Origin: Sphaerotilus sp.
GTDB taxonomy: Bacteria; Pseudomonadota; Gammaproteobacteria; Burkholderiales; Burkholderiaceae_C
Direction: 5' to 3'
DNA length: 39,574 bases
Assembly: GCF_013299175.1 (NCBI RefSeq)
Contig: NZ_JAAFKF010000027.1
Span: 1 to 39,574, forward strand
This document shows, piece by piece, positions 37,937 through 39,574 of the stretch (position 1 is its first letter; the number at the start of each line of letters is the position of its first letter). The notes beneath the pieces are model-generated. The model saw only the letters and a program-made list of their open reading frames with translations. It did not search any database and was not told where the DNA came from. Both the position numbers and the translations under genes were made by a program.

Positions 37937-38234
37937 GCGTTCAGAGGGGCGCTCACTACCCGAGTGCCCATGTGCCAGAACAGGCCGTTTTCAGGGTGCG
38001 CGAGTCATTCCCCAGGCCGTTCCACACGAATTCCCCTTTTCGATGGGGAATTTTTTGTCAATAAAATCAACGGGTTACAGCGTTTTTTGTGCGATTCCCT
38101 GGCTCCCCGCGATTTTTGAAAGTAAGGGAGTACGGAGAGCACGAAAACAAGCATCCAACCGGCTTCAAGCGGCGCTAAGGCCGGGGGCGATTCTGCAGCG
38201 GATCAAGCGCCACGACAAGGCCCGCGGGCTGCAC
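37937..38234. other. AT-richer gene-free stretch
   Basis: No gene seen. It has a second hairpin with T-run (38029-38056), a GGGTTAC motif near 38067, and several T-runs. Composition is clearly unlike the arrays and genes around it. It could carry origin or regulatory functions together with 38580-38702. Confidence 0.5.
38029..38056 (+). terminator. Second intrinsic terminator or hairpin
   Basis: AATTCCCC TTTTCGAT GGGGAATT plus a T-run. Because the stem begins with AATT it would also work partly in the reverse direction, shielding the region from transcripts of the antirepressor operon. Confidence 0.7.
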
Positions 38235-38555
38235 CGCCAGCACCCAGCCGGCCACGTCGGCAAGCCGGTGAGTGCCTGGCCGGCGCTGGCCCGCTGGCCG
38301 GTCTGGTCCCGCTCCACGCTGCCCAGCCGCTGCAACTGCTGGATGTGCCCGGCACCGGGCGACCCCGAGGCCCTGCCCGTCGAGTTCCTGGCCTGCGCCG
38401 ACCCGCTGCCGCTGCTGGAAGTGCCGGGCTACCTCATCCCCTGGCCTTCTTCCTGGTGCTCGCCTGCGGCCGTCGATCCGGCAACCGCACCGACCCCAGC
38501 CAGACCACCAGCACCGACCACCACCAGCACCACGCCCGCCACGTCGGCGGGTGTG
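38235..38555 (+). repeat. Modular repeat array, block 3
   Basis: One long-type unit of the same repeat, including the GCTGCAACTGCTGGATGTG box. In place of the usual anchor it has a different segment of about 75 bp (GCCGACCCGCTGCCGCTGCT and onward). That segment occurs again, identically, at the end of block 4 (about 39256-39331) and nowhere else here. Confidence 0.8.
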
Positions 38556-38579
38556 GACTGACTCAGACCTGAGCCGATT

Positions 38580-38702
38580 GGGTTACATGGCGCCCCCGAT
38601 TTCCACGGAAAAGCGGCCCGAAATCGTGCGGTTTGTCGGTAGTGATAATGCAAAGTTATCGCTAGTAATCACACTTATCGGGGGGGCGGAGCCTTGTAAC
38701 CT
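38580..38702. other. Nested palindromes, origin-like
   Basis: The outer arms GGGTTACATGGC..GCCCCCGAT (38580-38600) and its near-complement ending GGAGCCTTGTAACCT (38677-38702) enclose two inner inverted repeats: CGATTTC/GAAATCG (38597-38603 with 38620-38626) and TAGTGATAA/TTATCGCTA (38640-38648 with 38656-38664, one mismatch). The middle is AT-rich. Such a design fits a replication origin or a large regulator site; the GGTTAC element links it to the sites near int and near the right end. Confidence 0.5.
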
Positions 38703-38811
38703 GTTCACGCATATTCCTGTAACTCAAGGCAAATTTTCGGCCAGCGCCAGAACCTGAAGGCCCGGCCGCGGCCCGTTCGTCCGGCTTTCTGGTTTCAGCG
38801 CAGGCGCCCGC

Positions 38812-39333
38812 ACCCACCCGGCCACGTCGGCGCGCTGGTCGAGTTCCTGGCCAGCGTCAGCACGCTGCAGCCCGGCCGGTCTGCTGGCCCGGTCGATCCC
38901 ATGGCCTTCGGCCTGGTGCTCGCCTGCGGCCCTCGATCCCGGCGACCGCGCCGACACCCAGCCGAACCACCAGCACCACCTCGTGTATCCCGGCCAGCAC
39001 CGGCCGGCACCAGCACCCAGCCCGGCCACGTCGGCGCGCTGGTCGAGTTCCTGGCCAGCGTCGGCACGCTGCAGCCCGGTCGATCTGCTAGCCCGGCTGG
39101 TCCCGTGGCCTTCGGCCTGGTGTTCGCCTGCGGCCCTCGATCTGGCGAGCACGCCGACACCCAGCCGAACCACCAGCACCACCTCGTGTATCCCGGCCAG
39201 CACCGGCCGGCACCAGCACCCAGCCCGGCCACGTCGGCGCGCTGGTCGAGTTCCTGGCCTGCGCCGACCCGCTGCCGCTGCTGGAAGTGCCGGGCTACCT
39301 CATCCCCTGGCCTTCTTCCTGGTGCTCGCCTGA
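38812..39333 (+). repeat. Modular repeat array, block 4
   Basis: Short-type units, period 203-204 bp: the box CCACGTCGGCGCGCTGGTCGAG starts at 38822, 39026 and 39229. A normal anchor is at 39079; the unit near 38875 has a rearranged anchor. The last unit ends in the same 75-bp variant as block 3 and stops about 25 bp before the GCAGTAACC sites at the right island end. Confidence 0.82.
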
Positions 39334-39359
39334 AGGTCCGAATGGGTATGCAAACGGCT

Positions 39360-39423
39360 GCAGTAACCGAGGTAGTAACCCATATTGAATAGGATGAAAT
39401 CCTGTTCAATATCAATGGGTTAC
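39360..39423. promoter_or_regulatory. Right-end palindrome with GTAACC sites
   Basis: GCAGTAACC (39360-39368) copies the site before int. Next, GTAACCCAT (39375-39383) and ATGGGTTAC (39415-39423) flank ATATTGAATAGGAT GAA ATCCTGTTCAATAT (39382-39412, one mismatch), giving a 49-bp near-perfect palindrome 25 bp from attR. Probably arm sites for integrase/excisionase or a recognition site of another island DNA-binding protein. Confidence 0.6.
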
Positions 39424-39447
39424 ATGGGTTTTATGGTTTTCCTCCTC

Positions 39448-39531
39448 CCACCACCACAACGATTCAGACGGTCCGCCAAGGTCCGACAAACCAGAAAAAG
39501 CCCTTGAGAATCAACGCTCTAGGGCTTTTTT
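39448..39531. repeat. attR: 84-bp direct repeat, right island end
   Basis: Identical to 19859-19942, including the CCACCA of the tRNA and its terminator (39495-39531). The tRNA body is missing here. Bases 39532-39574 are then the chromosome beyond the island; no gene can be called in that short tail. Confidence 0.93.
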
Positions 39532-39574
39532 CATGGCACCAACCTGATTACCCCCTCTGTACACCGGCAGCAAC

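Noticed and set aside
37923..38561. 212-residue protein after the antirepressor
   Set aside because: Starts inside a terminator hairpin, crosses a second terminator and ends in array block 3.

Overview
The window reads as a high-GC betaproteobacterial chromosome, probably Burkholderiales of the Leptothrix/Sphaerotilus/Rubrivivax kind. This is inferred from gene content (fdxA with a TrxR-like ferredoxin reductase, Bug-type receptor, intracellular PHB depolymerase, stand-alone RnfB, adjacent ppa and H+-PPase). The species cannot be fixed from the sequence alone.

Left part, 1-19864, is ordinary chromosome. It carries the 3' part of a uroporphyrinogen-III methyltransferase gene, fdxA and a ferredoxin-NADP reductase, then a periplasmic binding protein next to a degenerate-looking membrane histidine kinase. 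Two identical tRNA-Asn genes, a DUF1615 lipoprotein gene and a tricarballylate-type catabolic cluster follow (LysR regulator, SDR, Bug receptor, TcuA, TcuB). Next are a minus-strand SbmA/YddA-like ABC exporter and ppa, divergent from hppA, whose product ends in an OmpA-like domain. PHB depolymerase, RnfB and tRNA-Ala(CGC) close the segment.

Right part, 19859-39531, is one complete integrated island of about 19.6 kb. It lies between two identical 84-bp direct repeats that begin in the 3' end of tRNA-Ala and include its terminator. The P4-type integrase sits beside the tRNA. Gene content resembles a phage satellite or phage-derived island without capsid genes: an AlpA-like activator, a train of small genes with 4-nt overlaps, a Rha-family protein, a primase-TOPRIM-DUF927 replication protein, a HigB/HigA-type toxin-antitoxin pair, and a BRO-N antirepressor preceded by a strongly folded leader resembling the C4 antisense RNA of phages P1/P7. 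GGTTAC/GTAACC motifs and large palindromes lie at both island ends; they are candidate integrase/excisionase arm sites or a replication origin.

The most unusual part is a modular GC-rich direct-repeat array of about 5 kb, split into four blocks (22340-23245, 23865-26999, 38235-38555, 38812-39333). Units are near 202 or 313 bp, depending on whether an extra box of about 112 bp is present. The same DNA boxes fall in all three reading frames inside long open frames, so what is kept is the nucleotide sequence and not a protein. A HicAB toxin-antitoxin pair sits tightly between two blocks, and a 17-bp remnant of the repeat lies just behind the second toxin-antitoxin pair. I know of no described element that matches this array.
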